This document shows, piece by piece, positions 24,801 through 32,029 of a stretch of DNA of 64,000 nt. The stretch's first letter is position 1; the number at the start of each line of letters is the position of its first letter. The stretch is from a virus: the IMG/VR virus record IMGVR_UViG_3300050821_007134, positions 107,074 through 171,073 of that record; one strand, written 5' to 3'. A program made the position numbers and the translations under genes. A model generated the notes under the pieces. It did no database searches. It was not told the DNA's origin and was given only the letters and a program-made list of their open reading frames with translations.

Positions 24801-25580
24801 TCAAAACTCGGTATCATTCGCGGTATCGGCGAGAAAACAATCGAGCCGATCGTTTCAAACAGACCATATAAAGACATTCAAGATTTCGTCGACAAAGACG
24901 TTGCAGGTCCAAGCTTATCTCATAAGTTGATTCACGTAGGAGTATTGGATAGCCTTTTTCCCTCTACAGCTAATTTGATTGAAAAATTAAAGCTTTTCGA
25001 GGAAGCCCGCGAGCTGCGAGAATATCGAGATAGGGTAAAAGAAGCACAAGAAAAAGGGAAAACTGTCCGAGCGACCGGACCCAGACAAGCTCAGATTCCC
25101 GAGGATTATCAAAACTTAAGCCCCATAAAAGAAGCGGCCATGAAGAAGTCTGTTCTTACAAGTTTGCCAATCGACCTACACTCTTTGGGCGCCAAATATT
25201 CTAAAGTCATCATGCCATATGTCAATAGGCCTACAGTTATGAGTCCTCGCGGATTCGAAACACTTTTAATCAATGGAGCACAGCTAGATAGACTCGAACA
25301 GGTGCCAGGCGATCAAATCACAAAAAGTGTTTATGTTGCCGCAACATGTTACGTAGTTGAAGCCAAAGAATTTGCATATGCCAAAAATACCAAGAAGGCC
25401 TTGAAGGTAATCATGGACGTAGATGGATTCGTAAGTGAAAAGGTGTTGTGGCCCGATTACAACACTGGCGAACTTATGTATCCGAAAGAATTGAAAAAAG
25501 GCACAATAGCCACAGTGTTCATGAGAAAGAAAGATGGACGAAAAGACATGTCCATCATGGGGATCGTCGTTGAAGGCTAA
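21804..25580 (+). CDS. dnaE: DNA polymerase III alpha subunit (DnaE-type)
   Basis: A 1258-aa replicative polymerase. The GTG at 21804 has GGAG upstream at good spacing; a TTG at 21792 is less likely. The PHP domain begins SPHCHAESPLTG with YTDHGHL, but the site usually reading NDxHY is SDYAYM. Polymerase signatures: GPGRGSAGGS near 440-449, PDVDVD with Asp485 and Asp487, KYDFL with Asp651, plus YSKHASAF, DRPGPID and TIIYQEDLGKIAKQLAGF. Between palm and fingers is an insertion with C697-C700 and C728-C733. The C-terminal ~100 residues look like an OB-fold. No exonuclease domain is present. It is probably the phage replicase, working with the exonuclease at 19838-20470. Confidence 0.95.
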   Translation: MKVSPHCHAESPLTGSTVANLIARAKELGRTHFAYTDHGHLSSVLKAYSLCKPAKKHKLEYMKRGLTFIPGIEIYFKDPSCPITNGTEVARCKYFTLTIHCQDQDAYQELVRIVSRTDMPTIEIYEQTQQLWSWPELERMASKNITVVLGGPHDIVGKAMLAGRADISEKTLLKLNTIFHNKLYVSLICEPWSKKYHSIVKIDYEDGTHDSMFTSDQVQTDKARKMPAGDLLSKRFHSRIEAKTVGGVFNLVGKDIKKVTLHKGFLPMPGGDFMTKVNRLLKALAKKHGIKILVSDYAYMANKEDKIVQTMRLEGNDKLQPNLYMKNEEEILAYLTTIMGIPLEEAQSYLKNNEEWAHSFDRVKLEYPWRLADSGGDALKICMEIIKKNGRMKWDDPTWVSRLREELNIICRNGVYDFTPYFLPIRDVLNHYLENGQLVGPGRGSAGGSLFCYLMGITQIVPFKYDLPFTRFFSKARVVSKKLPDVDVDLEDRELLVGSDGKSGYLYGRWGNKAAQISTRTTIRLKSAIKDTNRYFKGKVEDEIETFTESLPAPPQGVSDLGFVFGFEDDEGNQIEGLIDQNEQLQKYAQDRPEEWEIVSKSMGLVRAYSKHASAFVLSNVPISETLPTKEGYITQYEAKECESAGLIKYDFLVVKQLKDIRICLDLINKKNKEYRAPMSPDDVVGWWHPESDSGVCAKCQNVSETVENLDGQVDLVYRKEARPEHICGNHDCQILFKDVRTGNQVGWFTYQGKKTYIWDLPEEMAVFQAIWGGATETQFQINSRSMTPFVMNILPKNIMDLASILAVDRPGPIDYIIEEKGITMAAEYVERVKGNSTSDIPELLSILPNTYGTIIYQEDLGKIAKQLAGFSDEDAELLRENMAKKKKEELMNMKPLFIKGAAEKLSPEVAEKMWEMMVTFARYGFSIIHAVEYAMITYACMFLKYHYPLEWWAAILTNAEEKEITSQFWPYVKDMVLAPDINLSGDTMVVDYGSATIRSKLGIIRGIGEKTIEPIVSNRPYKDIQDFVDKDVAGPSLSHKLIHVGVLDSLFPSTANLIEKLKLFEEARELREYRDRVKEAQEKGKTVRATGPRQAQIPEDYQNLSPIKEAAMKKSVLTSLPIDLHSLGAKYSKVIMPYVNRPTVMSPRGFETLLINGAQLDRLEQVPGDQITKSVYVAATCYVVEAKEFAYAKNTKKALKVIMDVDGFVSEKVLWPDYNTGELMYPKELKKGTIATVFMRKKDGRKDMSIMGIVVEG

Positions 25581-25594
25581 CTGTATAAAACAAG

Positions 25595-25623
25595 TTGACA
25601 ATTGTGTACCAAAAGGATACATT
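25595..25623 (+). promoter_or_regulatory. sigma-70-like promoter before the subtilisin gene
   Basis: TTGACA (25595-25600), a 17-bp spacer and TACATT (25618-25623) lie in the 49-base gap after dnaE, an unusually wide gap in this operon. The predicted start is about 25630, the ATG of the protease gene. This repeats the geometry of the promoter at 2692-2729, where 6 bases also separate the -10 box from the ATG. Confidence 0.5.
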
Positions 25624-25629
25624 CAAGGA

Positions 25630-26607
25630 ATGAGATGGATAGCGGCAGCACTCCTGACATTGACACCGGCCCTGGGCTTAGCGGGCCAAACCTTTTTACA
25701 AAAACCAATTACTGTCGCAGTGATAGACTCTGGTTTCGGATATAAGGGTTTGGGTCACAATGCAAAACTTTGCAAGTATGGCCACAAAGATTTCTCTATT
25801 GCTCAAGTTTATGATAGTCGATTTAATACATCAGATCCGATCCCCCTGGATGTTTCGGGCCACGGCACAAACGTTGCAGGATTGATTGAAGACTACGCTA
25901 AGGATGCAAATTTCTGTTTGGTCATCATAAAATATGTTAATCATTACAAAAAAGATGATACAAATACAGCACTTATGAAAGCGCTGAAATATGCAGACGA
26001 AATAAAAGTTGACATTATCAATTATAGCGGCGCGAGTATTGGCTACATTCCAGAAGAAGTGACTCTCATCAAAAAATTCATAGATTCTGGAGGGATATTC
26101 ATAACTTCCGCAGGTAACGATAAGAGCGAATTAAACGGAAAAACAAAATATAAAATTTATCCAGCTATGGATGACGACAGAATCATTGTCGTTGGCAGTA
26201 AAAATCCCTTCCCAGTTAAAAATCTATTTGCCTCTGGTGGCGAACTCGAAGAACACGGATGGAAAGTTGAAAATAGAATGCCTGACATCCAAGAAAAATT
26301 AGATAAAAATGGATTTTGTGTTTTAGAGATAGAGGAAGAAGCCAAAGATGTGATACAAGTAGATGACATGAACATTCCAGTTCCTTACAAGTATACGTAC
26401 TATCGAGTTCTCATTAAACATGACGATAAAGTTTTCTTAAAATCTGACTTCTCAAACTGGGGCCAAAGGGTCAATAGATGGGAAATCGGAGATATGCAGA
26501 CCTCGTATGGGATCACATTCAGTGGAACCAGCCAGGCCACCGCTATAGCCACAGGGAAACTTGTGGGTCAACTATACGAAAAGCTTAACAAATTGAGTGA
26601 GAGATGA
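25630..26607 (+). CDS. exported subtilisin-like serine protease (S8)
   Basis: A 325-aa protein. A Sec signal MRWIAAALLTLTPALGLAG occupies residues 1-19. The catalytic triad is complete: VAVIDSG with Asp33, SGHGTNVAG with His78 and SGTSQATA with Ser301. The oxyanion Asn is N164 in TSAGNDK. There is no obvious inhibitory propeptide between the signal and the catalytic domain, and a ~90-residue insertion (ELEEHGWKVEN to FSNWGQ) sits before the Ser motif. The 25630 start is chosen for the signal peptide; an earlier frame from 25534 overlaps dnaE. It should act in the periplasm or outside the cell, possibly in lysis or superinfection control. Confidence 0.88.
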   Translation: MRWIAAALLTLTPALGLAGQTFLQKPITVAVIDSGFGYKGLGHNAKLCKYGHKDFSIAQVYDSRFNTSDPIPLDVSGHGTNVAGLIEDYAKDANFCLVIIKYVNHYKKDDTNTALMKALKYADEIKVDIINYSGASIGYIPEEVTLIKKFIDSGGIFITSAGNDKSELNGKTKYKIYPAMDDDRIIVVGSKNPFPVKNLFASGGELEEHGWKVENRMPDIQEKLDKNGFCVLEIEEEAKDVIQVDDMNIPVPYKYTYYRVLIKHDDKVFLKSDFSNWGQRVNRWEIGDMQTSYGITFSGTSQATAIATGKLVGQLYEKLNKLSER

Positions 26608-26861
26608 ACAGTTACGGAAATAAAAGTCCCTACCATGCATACGAGTTTGCCAATAAAGTCATTCGAAAGACGAAACTTGACAAGGTAACTCTTACAATGT
26701 GCGAAAATCAAATCAGTGGAAAGATTTTTGTTGAATTTTCCACGAGAAGTGGTAAGTTGAAGCTTCAGCGGAATTTCGAAACCTTAGATAAGGCCGAAGT
26801 TTTCGCAGAAAAAATTAAATCGGCAGATGATCTAAAAAAATATTTCGGCCTTGAGGCCTAG
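26604..26861 (+). CDS. 85-aa hypothetical protein
   Basis: Basic in the first half (YEFANKVIRKTKLDKVTLTM) with a probable beta sheet (GKIFVEFSTRSGKLKLQRNF) and a C-terminal helix (DKAEVFAEKIKSADDLKKYF). It is coupled to the protease gene by ATGA. No family is recognised. Confidence 0.7.
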   Translation: MNSYGNKSPYHAYEFANKVIRKTKLDKVTLTMCENQISGKIFVEFSTRSGKLKLQRNFETLDKAEVFAEKIKSADDLKKYFGLEA

Positions 26862-26869
26862 GAGACAAA

Positions 26870-27175
26870 ATGGAACTTTTAATTAATGCAAAAGAAGCGC
26901 AGGGAATTTCAAAACGCAATGGCGGCCTTTATTCTCTTGTCGATAATCTTAAAGTCTATATCACACGAGCTGCCGATCAAGGACTTCGCGATACTTCCTA
27001 CTCAACTTTTGGAATATCGAGAAACGAGACTCTTAAAAAATCAAGAAATACCCTGACCAAGAGAGAATTAAAAATAGTAACAGGCTTATTAACTAAGCAG
27101 GGTTTTAAATTTTCAATTAAAAGAAGCAGAATGAATACCACTGGACTATACGACGTAATCACCGTGAAATGGTAG
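26870..27175 (+). CDS. 101-aa hypothetical protein
   Basis: Preceded by GGAGA at good spacing. Begins MELLINAKEAQGISKRNGG and is basic, with LTKRELKIVTGLLTKQGF then KFSIKRSRM. The last two segments look like a helix followed by a strand. No family is recognised. Confidence 0.7.
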   Translation: MELLINAKEAQGISKRNGGLYSLVDNLKVYITRAADQGLRDTSYSTFGISRNETLKKSRNTLTKRELKIVTGLLTKQGFKFSIKRSRMNTTGLYDVITVKW

Positions 27176-27182
27176 GAAGAAA

Positions 27183-27350
27183 ATGAAAAAGAAAGTAACA
27201 ATCACATTGACAGATCTATATCGCGCATGGAACTATGGCAAAAAGTATTCCGAGAATTATATCGGTAAACGCGCTAGTCAAAGTGCCATGGTTAGTTTGA
27301 TGGCGAAAAAATTGGGCCTTGTAAATAAATCAAAAGTGGAAGGATTATAA
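27183..27350 (+). CDS. 55-aa basic hypothetical protein
   Basis: A small frame with GGAAG 5 nt upstream (TAGGAAGAAAATG). Encodes MKKKVTITLTDLYRAWNYGK then KRASQSAMVSLMAKKLGLV. It is basic and helical, and fills the gap between its neighbours with only 1 base to the next ATG. It may be nucleic-acid binding; no family is recognised. Confidence 0.6.
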   Translation: MKKKVTITLTDLYRAWNYGKKYSENYIGKRASQSAMVSLMAKKLGLVNKSKVEGL

Positions 27351-27351
27351 A

Positions 27352-28122
27352 ATGAATTTATCAGAAATTATCGACGAGATCAAAAAGACAAAACCTCTTG
27401 CAGAAGAAAATTTAGAGACGGGGCATTACTCCACTCTGAACGCTCGTCGAGGCCGACAAGCTCGCGCAATTGAAACCATGAAAGAACTTACCGAAGCATA
27501 TGCACAAACACTCACGCGTAGTTCAGTTTTTGTTCTCGTGGCTGGTGCTTTGAAAAATGATTTCGCATCTCTCGCGCTACAAAAGAAAGATGCCTTTGGT
27601 GCCGATCCTGAAGATTTCTACAAAGAGCTTCTTAAAGAGATCCATCCTAGTATGTATCAATCGGGTCCCTCCAATATTCTTGACATCTTAGGCCGGGTTA
27701 TTGAAAATAAAATGTTGACTCTTAATGTTAGAGAGTATAATCAGATCCAATATAAGGCCACATATTCGAACGCAATTAAAGGCGAAGCAGAAGTACTCCA
27801 ATTGATAAAAGACTCCGTGAATGATCAAATTGGTAGTGAAATCGCTGGCGCCAATGCTATCCGCACAACCATCGTTCCTGAAGCCATCAAGCGCGGCTAC
27901 GGCGGCGGAAAGACCCCAATCATCCTTACCTCTCAAGATGAAAAACTCACATTAAAATTAGTTTCTTCGCTTACTAGGATCACTCCAGATGTTTTCTTGG
28001 TAGTGGCCGGTCGCGCAACCAAAGATTTCAAGATCAAGGGTGCCATTGCCGTCAAAGAGGCAACCGAAGAATCAGTCAATGATGCAATGAAAACCATTAT
28101 GAGTCAGGTGAACCGCGTATGA
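27352..28122 (+). CDS. 256-aa hypothetical protein
   Basis: A strong SD (GGAAGGA) precedes the ATG. Mostly helical N-terminal half (SEIIDEIKKTKPLAEENLET) and a C-terminal alpha/beta part (IVPEAIKRGYGGGKTPIILT, PDVFLVVAGRATKDFKIKGA). A GYGGGKT string resembles a P-loop but lacks the GxxxxGK(S/T) spacing and a partner Walker B. It lies two genes before the ssDNA-binding protein. No family is recognised. Confidence 0.75.
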   Translation: MNLSEIIDEIKKTKPLAEENLETGHYSTLNARRGRQARAIETMKELTEAYAQTLTRSSVFVLVAGALKNDFASLALQKKDAFGADPEDFYKELLKEIHPSMYQSGPSNILDILGRVIENKMLTLNVREYNQIQYKATYSNAIKGEAEVLQLIKDSVNDQIGSEIAGANAIRTTIVPEAIKRGYGGGKTPIILTSQDEKLTLKLVSSLTRITPDVFLVVAGRATKDFKIKGAIAVKEATEESVNDAMKTIMSQVNRV

Positions 28123-28430
28123 AAACAGGAAAAGAACTCGATCGTTCTCTAGAAGAACAAGTGAAAAAAGTTGACTTCTCTAAAGAAATGCCTAAAGATC
28201 TTTATGAAGGAAAACTTTTTTATGAAGTTATCAAGACTGGCCCAGGAGTATTTACCGTGTACGGCCCTCTCGATAACATCTATTACAAAAGGGATCTCGA
28301 TGGATTTCTTCAAGTAATAGACGGAATCCCCAGAGCAGAATTTAGTTTAGATGAAATTTTTGTTACAACGACACCTCTTGTTGGAAGGTTGTCAAAATTA
28401 TACGAAGGAGTATTAAATGAAAATAGGTGA
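28119..28430 (+). CDS. 103-aa hypothetical protein
   Basis: Starts by ATGA overlap. A charged N-terminus precedes a beta-rich centre (GVFTVYGPLDNIYYKRDLDG) and a helical end. The start and end both overlap neighbours, and the next gene is the SSB. No family is recognised. Confidence 0.7.
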   Translation: MKTGKELDRSLEEQVKKVDFSKEMPKDLYEGKLFYEVIKTGPGVFTVYGPLDNIYYKRDLDGFLQVIDGIPRAEFSLDEIFVTTTPLVGRLSKLYEGVLNENR

Positions 28431-29649
28431 TGGCAAGTTTGGGATTGAAAAGAAAACGTACTTTAAACTTAAGGATGGCGATTCAGTATTTCGAATCATT
28501 CCTGCTCTCGGCGATCTAGCCGCTGATGGGATCTGGTCTAAATATTACAAGATCCATTACGGTTATAGGAATACAAAGGGCAATATGCGTGTGTTCCAAA
28601 GCTGTGAAGTTAAGAACAACAAAACCAAAATGGTTGAAGTTCCCGATAGGGCTCTTGAAAGAATTCAAAAGCTTAAGGCTGAACTTGAAAAAGCCAAAGA
28701 AGCCAAGAATGCTCCTATGGTCGAAAGACTCATGAAGCTTGTGGGCGGCCAAAAAGCTATCTACAATCTCGATTCACACCACTACATGAACGCCCTCGAT
28801 ACCCAAGGAAACATTGGTATTCTCAAGATCCGACACAAAGCAAAACAAGCCTTGGATCTTGCAATCAAGAAACTTCGCGATGCTGGTATCAACCCCGTTT
28901 CCGTAAATGATGGACGATATTTCGTGTTCAGCCGAACAGGAAAAGGTCTTGATACTACGTTCCAAGTTACCGTGGCTCAAGAATCTCTTGAAGTTCCCGG
29001 AGTTGGAAAAGTCAATCGTGACATTATTCACAAGCTCACAGACGATGTTATCAACCGTCTCGAAAGAGAAGCTGCTGTTTCCATTAAAGAAAAAGGTAAA
29101 AAAGGCGGACTTGATACTCTGTTCTTCGCACCTACAGCAGAACAGGTTGAAGCCATTGTTGCTCAATCTGATATCTTGACTGGCAAATCAACTGCAATCG
29201 ATGCGATTTTTGATACCAAAGAAACAGCCGACATTGCAAACGATGCTGGTGGAACTGATGAAGAAGAGAGTGTAGCACAAAACAGTACTACACAGGCTCC
29301 TGTAGCACAAACCGGTACTACAACCGCTCAAGGCTCTTCTAGCAATTTGGTGACGACACCTAATATTGCGACACAAGCTGCACCTATTGCGACAGTTACA
29401 GCGGCGCCAGCGGCTCAGGCCCCTGCTCCGACGACTATTGCGACAGAAGCTCCTATTGCGACAACTCCTCAAGTGCAACAACAAACAGCTGCTCCTAGCG
29501 TTCAGGCTTCTCCGACCCCCTCCGAAAAGCCTGTTGTGCAAGCACCTGTTCAGGCGGTAACGTCTGCGCCTTCCCCTGTGCAGACTACCGCCCAAGCTGT
29601 TGCTGAGATAACCGACGCGGATTTTTTGGCGACCCTGAATCTGAATTAA
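28417..29649 (+). CDS. gp32-like single-stranded DNA-binding protein
   Basis: A 410-aa protein. The N-terminal ~70 residues read YFKLKDGDSVFRIIPALG then WSKYYKIHYGYRNTKGN, which resembles the ssDNA-binding OB-fold start of large-phage and T4 gp32-type proteins (KLKDGDNxxRILPP). A charged helix (RIQKLKAELEKAKEAKN) interrupts the fold where gp32 carries its zinc loop, and no zinc Cys cluster is visible. Residues ~285-395 are a Thr/Ala/Pro/Gln linker, ending in an acidic tip (AEITDADFLATLNLN) as in SSBs that recruit partners by their C-terminus. AGGAG precedes the ATG. Located two genes before the UvsX-like recombinase region. Confidence 0.75.
   Translation: MKIGDGKFGIEKKTYFKLKDGDSVFRIIPALGDLAADGIWSKYYKIHYGYRNTKGNMRVFQSCEVKNNKTKMVEVPDRALERIQKLKAELEKAKEAKNAPMVERLMKLVGGQKAIYNLDSHHYMNALDTQGNIGILKIRHKAKQALDLAIKKLRDAGINPVSVNDGRYFVFSRTGKGLDTTFQVTVAQESLEVPGVGKVNRDIIHKLTDDVINRLEREAAVSIKEKGKKGGLDTLFFAPTAEQVEAIVAQSDILTGKSTAIDAIFDTKETADIANDAGGTDEEESVAQNSTTQAPVAQTGTTTAQGSSSNLVTTPNIATQAAPIATVTAAPAAQAPAPTTIATEAPIATTPQVQQQTAAPSVQASPTPSEKPVVQAPVQAVTSAPSPVQTTAQAVAEITDADFLATLNLN
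29271..29463 (+). repeat. short direct repeats in the SSB linker
   Basis: TGTAGCACAAAACAGTACTACA (29271-29292) recurs as TGTAGCACAAACCGGTACTACA (29301-29322), a 30-base period. TATTGCGACA then occurs four times, at 29364, 29385, 29436 and 29454. They encode the Pro/Ala/Thr-rich tether and probably arose by slippage or unequal exchange. Confidence 0.6.
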
Positions 29650-29658
29650 GGAGATGCT

Positions 29659-30213
29659 GTGAATACAGCTGACGACGAAGCACCGGCATTGCCTGCTCCG
29701 GCTCCTGGCGATAAAGCAAAGATGGTAATCCCTGGTTTCCAGGGATCGCCACCGATAGTAATGCCTATCGCCGCAACCAGAGAATCCGAGGCCAGGTTCA
29801 TAGAAGTTAAAACTGTCAATCCAATCACTTATACTGATCTGGAACACACTTTTAACGAATCATACCGGGAATTAAAGCAACATTTGGCAACTATTGGTTA
29901 CCAACTTGAGATGGCCAAAAAGGCCCTCAGGAATGCTCAATCAAGAGTTATGCTCGATTTGTATCCTGATTTCATTAAGGACAAACCGAAAACCTACGAC
30001 AATTCCCATGTTAGGGATGCCTTCTTGATGCGCGATAAAGAATATGCAGATGCAATAGATAGAATCGCCATGCTCACAGCTTTGGAATCCTTCATGGATG
30101 GGCGGATCAAAACAGTAGAAAACGTTTGTAGGTACATGAGAAAAAGAATGGATCTTGTACTTAGAAGCGGCCTTTCTGGCGCGGATCTCTACAACACCGG
30201 AGGACGTAAGTGA
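29659..30213 (+). CDS. 184-aa helical protein next to the SSB; possible recombination mediator
   Basis: A GTG start with AAGGAG upstream. After a Pro-rich N-terminus, residues ~55-175 are helical: LEHTFNESYRELKQHLATIG, YQLEMAKKALRNAQSRVMLD, KEYADAIDRIAMLTALESFM and VENVCRYMRKRMDLVLRSG. Placement between the gp32-like protein and UvsX would suit a UvsY-type loader, but T4 UvsY similarity cannot be claimed from sequence alone. Confidence 0.7.
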   Translation: MNTADDEAPALPAPAPGDKAKMVIPGFQGSPPIVMPIAATRESEARFIEVKTVNPITYTDLEHTFNESYRELKQHLATIGYQLEMAKKALRNAQSRVMLDLYPDFIKDKPKTYDNSHVRDAFLMRDKEYADAIDRIAMLTALESFMDGRIKTVENVCRYMRKRMDLVLRSGLSGADLYNTGGRK

Positions 30214-30506
30214 AAGACTACGAATGTCATATCACTGTAGAAGCCAGTTATAGTTCAGGCCAACGTAAATTTCTCGAAGAAATCGGCGAAGCTAACGGAT
30301 GGAAAACTAGTTTTATTGAAGGTGATCCAGATCTTGGTAAAGGCAGTCGATTCTTTTTCACCGCGCACTACAATAACTTAGATGCTGCATTTGAACACAC
30401 AGAAGCTTTAGATTGGGGCCTGAGAATGCAAGGATTAGTTGTGGCCCGCAAGAAAATTGAAGAAGTTTTAATGGATACCAAAGCTGATACATGGAGAGCA
30501 AAATGA
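30210..30506 (+). CDS. 98-aa hypothetical protein
   Basis: A GTG start overlaps the previous stop as GTGA. Begins MKDYECHITVEASYSSGQRK and contains RFFFTAHYNNLDAAFEHTEA, giving alternating strands and helices of an alpha/beta sandwich such as the ferredoxin-like fold. Two His (ECHITV and FTAHYN) are spaced as in some phosphoesterases, but no HxT/S pair is present. No function is assigned. Confidence 0.7.
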   Translation: MKDYECHITVEASYSSGQRKFLEEIGEANGWKTSFIEGDPDLGKGSRFFFTAHYNNLDAAFEHTEALDWGLRMQGLVVARKKIEEVLMDTKADTWRAK

Positions 30507-30706
30507 GACAAGATAAGGCATTTCCACAAACTATATCTCTTGATGGCATAAGCAGCACTACAGATGGATTGACCAAAAGAGAATTCTTTGCTGCATTTAT
30601 TTTAAGTGGAAGAATGGCTCATGGTGCTACTTCCCTTGATACTGTGGCAGAAGCAGTAGAATATGCAGATGCTCTAATAGAAAAATTAGGAGAAAAAAAT
30701 GTCTGA
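30503..30706 (+). CDS. 67-aa hypothetical protein
   Basis: The ATG at 30503 overlaps the previous stop (ATGA) with GGAGAG upstream, and is preferred over an ATG 12 bases earlier. Contains GLTKREFFAAFILSGRMAHG followed by a helix (VAEAVEYADALIEKL). The KREYFAAxxLxG...A...A...AD pattern occurs in many small phage proteins of unknown role. Confidence 0.7.
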   Translation: MRQDKAFPQTISLDGISSTTDGLTKREFFAAFILSGRMAHGATSLDTVAEAVEYADALIEKLGEKNV

Positions 30707-31805
30707 CGATAAAAAAATGCCAGGTAATCTGTATACTGAAAAAGATAAAGAAAAGAAACCAGGCAATAAATGGACAAAAATGCTAAGGCAATATGAAGAC
30801 ACCGTCAACTACGATTATGATTCTTTTGCGCCCGAAAATTGTCTTTATTCTCCAAGTCCTTATTACAATTGGATTTTTGCAAATAAGTCAAATGGTGTTC
30901 CCAAGAACGCATCAATCTTAATGTTCTCTGAACAGAAAGCTGGTAAATCACTTTCATGTTATGCATTCATTGACGAGATGCAGCGAAGAGATCCAGAAGG
31001 ACACGCACTTTATTTTAACTCAGAACTCAGAGGACAATTACAGCATGACCTCTTTAAAACTATCGACAAAGAGCGAAATACAATCTACGATACCAATGAC
31101 CCGTCGGAAATTTTTGACCGTATTGAAAATGACATTAAGCCTATGGTTCAAGATGGCTTCCCGCTTAGAATTATAGTCCTAGATTCGCTGACTTCCATCA
31201 TTGGTGTTAAGCGTCAAGATGCGGAAAGTGTGACGAATCACTTGATTGGTGACAAAGCTTTGACTTTACAAATTGGCTTGGAAAAGCTGGTTCCCTTCTG
31301 TAAGCGTAACAAGATATTGCTGATTGCCACGGTTCAAATGCGAGCTAATGTTGGTGACACTTCTTGGCACGCAGAGAAGGATAAGGCAGCCGCACAATGG
31401 GCAACTAAACATGCATTTGAGTACTTTGTAAGTCTTAAACGCGCAGGCGGAGCCGATGATAAAAAAGATCTTGCAGGAATCACCTTTGAAGACGAAGAGT
31501 TACAAGATGCACGCGGTAACAAACTTCTTTTGGGCCACAAAATCTATGCGAAGCTGGAGCAATCTTCTTTAGGTCAGGCCGGACGCGCAGGCGTTTTCAC
31601 GGTTGACTACAAAGAAGGCATTATTAATATTCACGAAGAAGTCTTTCATATGGCAAGTAATACTGGCATTATTAAGAGTGCCGGAGCTTGGTTCACATTC
31701 AAAGACTATAAATGGAACGGCAAAAAAGCAGCGGCCATCGCTATCAAAGAAAACCCTAAGCTTGCCGCAGAGTTACTCGAAGCCGTCAAGAAGCTGGATC
31801 AGTAA
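30699..31805 (+). CDS. uvsX: UvsX/RecA-like recombinase
   Basis: A 368-aa RecA-fold ATPase. Walker A is SEQKAGKSLS (residues 77-86), close to the GxxxxGKS consensus with Glu-Gln-Lys-Ala in the middle. LYFNSE supplies the catalytic Glu region near residue 109, Walker B is IIVLDSL with Asp162, and IATVQMRANVGDTSW gives the loop after strand 5. The protein pairs DNA strands in recombination and recombination-dependent replication, together with the SbcCD-like complex and UvsW-like helicase in the same operon. Overlaps the previous gene by 8 bases. Confidence 0.88.
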   Translation: MSDDKKMPGNLYTEKDKEKKPGNKWTKMLRQYEDTVNYDYDSFAPENCLYSPSPYYNWIFANKSNGVPKNASILMFSEQKAGKSLSCYAFIDEMQRRDPEGHALYFNSELRGQLQHDLFKTIDKERNTIYDTNDPSEIFDRIENDIKPMVQDGFPLRIIVLDSLTSIIGVKRQDAESVTNHLIGDKALTLQIGLEKLVPFCKRNKILLIATVQMRANVGDTSWHAEKDKAAAQWATKHAFEYFVSLKRAGGADDKKDLAGITFEDEELQDARGNKLLLGHKIYAKLEQSSLGQAGRAGVFTVDYKEGIINIHEEVFHMASNTGIIKSAGAWFTFKDYKWNGKKAAAIAIKENPKLAAELLEAVKKLDQ

Positions 31806-32017
31806 TGACTAAAAAAGAAAGAGTCGAATTCAATGGCTTCATGAAAGCCAAAAGGCAGATTGCCGCCGCCATAGAAGGCAGAATCGAAGTTCTTGAACAA
31901 AGACGCGGAGATCGCAAAGCTATCGAAAAGCGGGAAATAGAAATAGAAACACTTGAACTTATGAAACACCACATAAGAAATGTCTGTCTTTACAAAGTAG
32001 AATCAAAATCTAAATAG
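31805..32017 (+). CDS. 70-aa helical hypothetical protein
   Basis: Starts on the last base of uvsX. Very charged and helical throughout: GFMKAKRQIAAAIEGRIEVL and KREIEIETLELMKHHIRNV. Likely one coiled-coil hairpin. It could be a small partner of its neighbours; no family is recognised. Confidence 0.7.
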   Translation: MTKKERVEFNGFMKAKRQIAAAIEGRIEVLEQRRGDRKAIEKREIEIETLELMKHHIRNVCLYKVESKSK

Positions 32018-32029
32018 TCAAGGATGCCA

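Noticed and set aside
27890-27925. GYGGGKT as a P-loop in the 256-aa protein
   Set aside because: Spacing differs from GxxxxGK(S/T) and there is no Walker B or other ATPase motif.
29188-29847. Minus-strand ORF of 219 codons across the SSB tail
   Set aside because: It is the reverse reading of the repetitive Pro/Ala/Thr linker; the product is a Cys/Arg/Ser-rich low-complexity string with no start signal.
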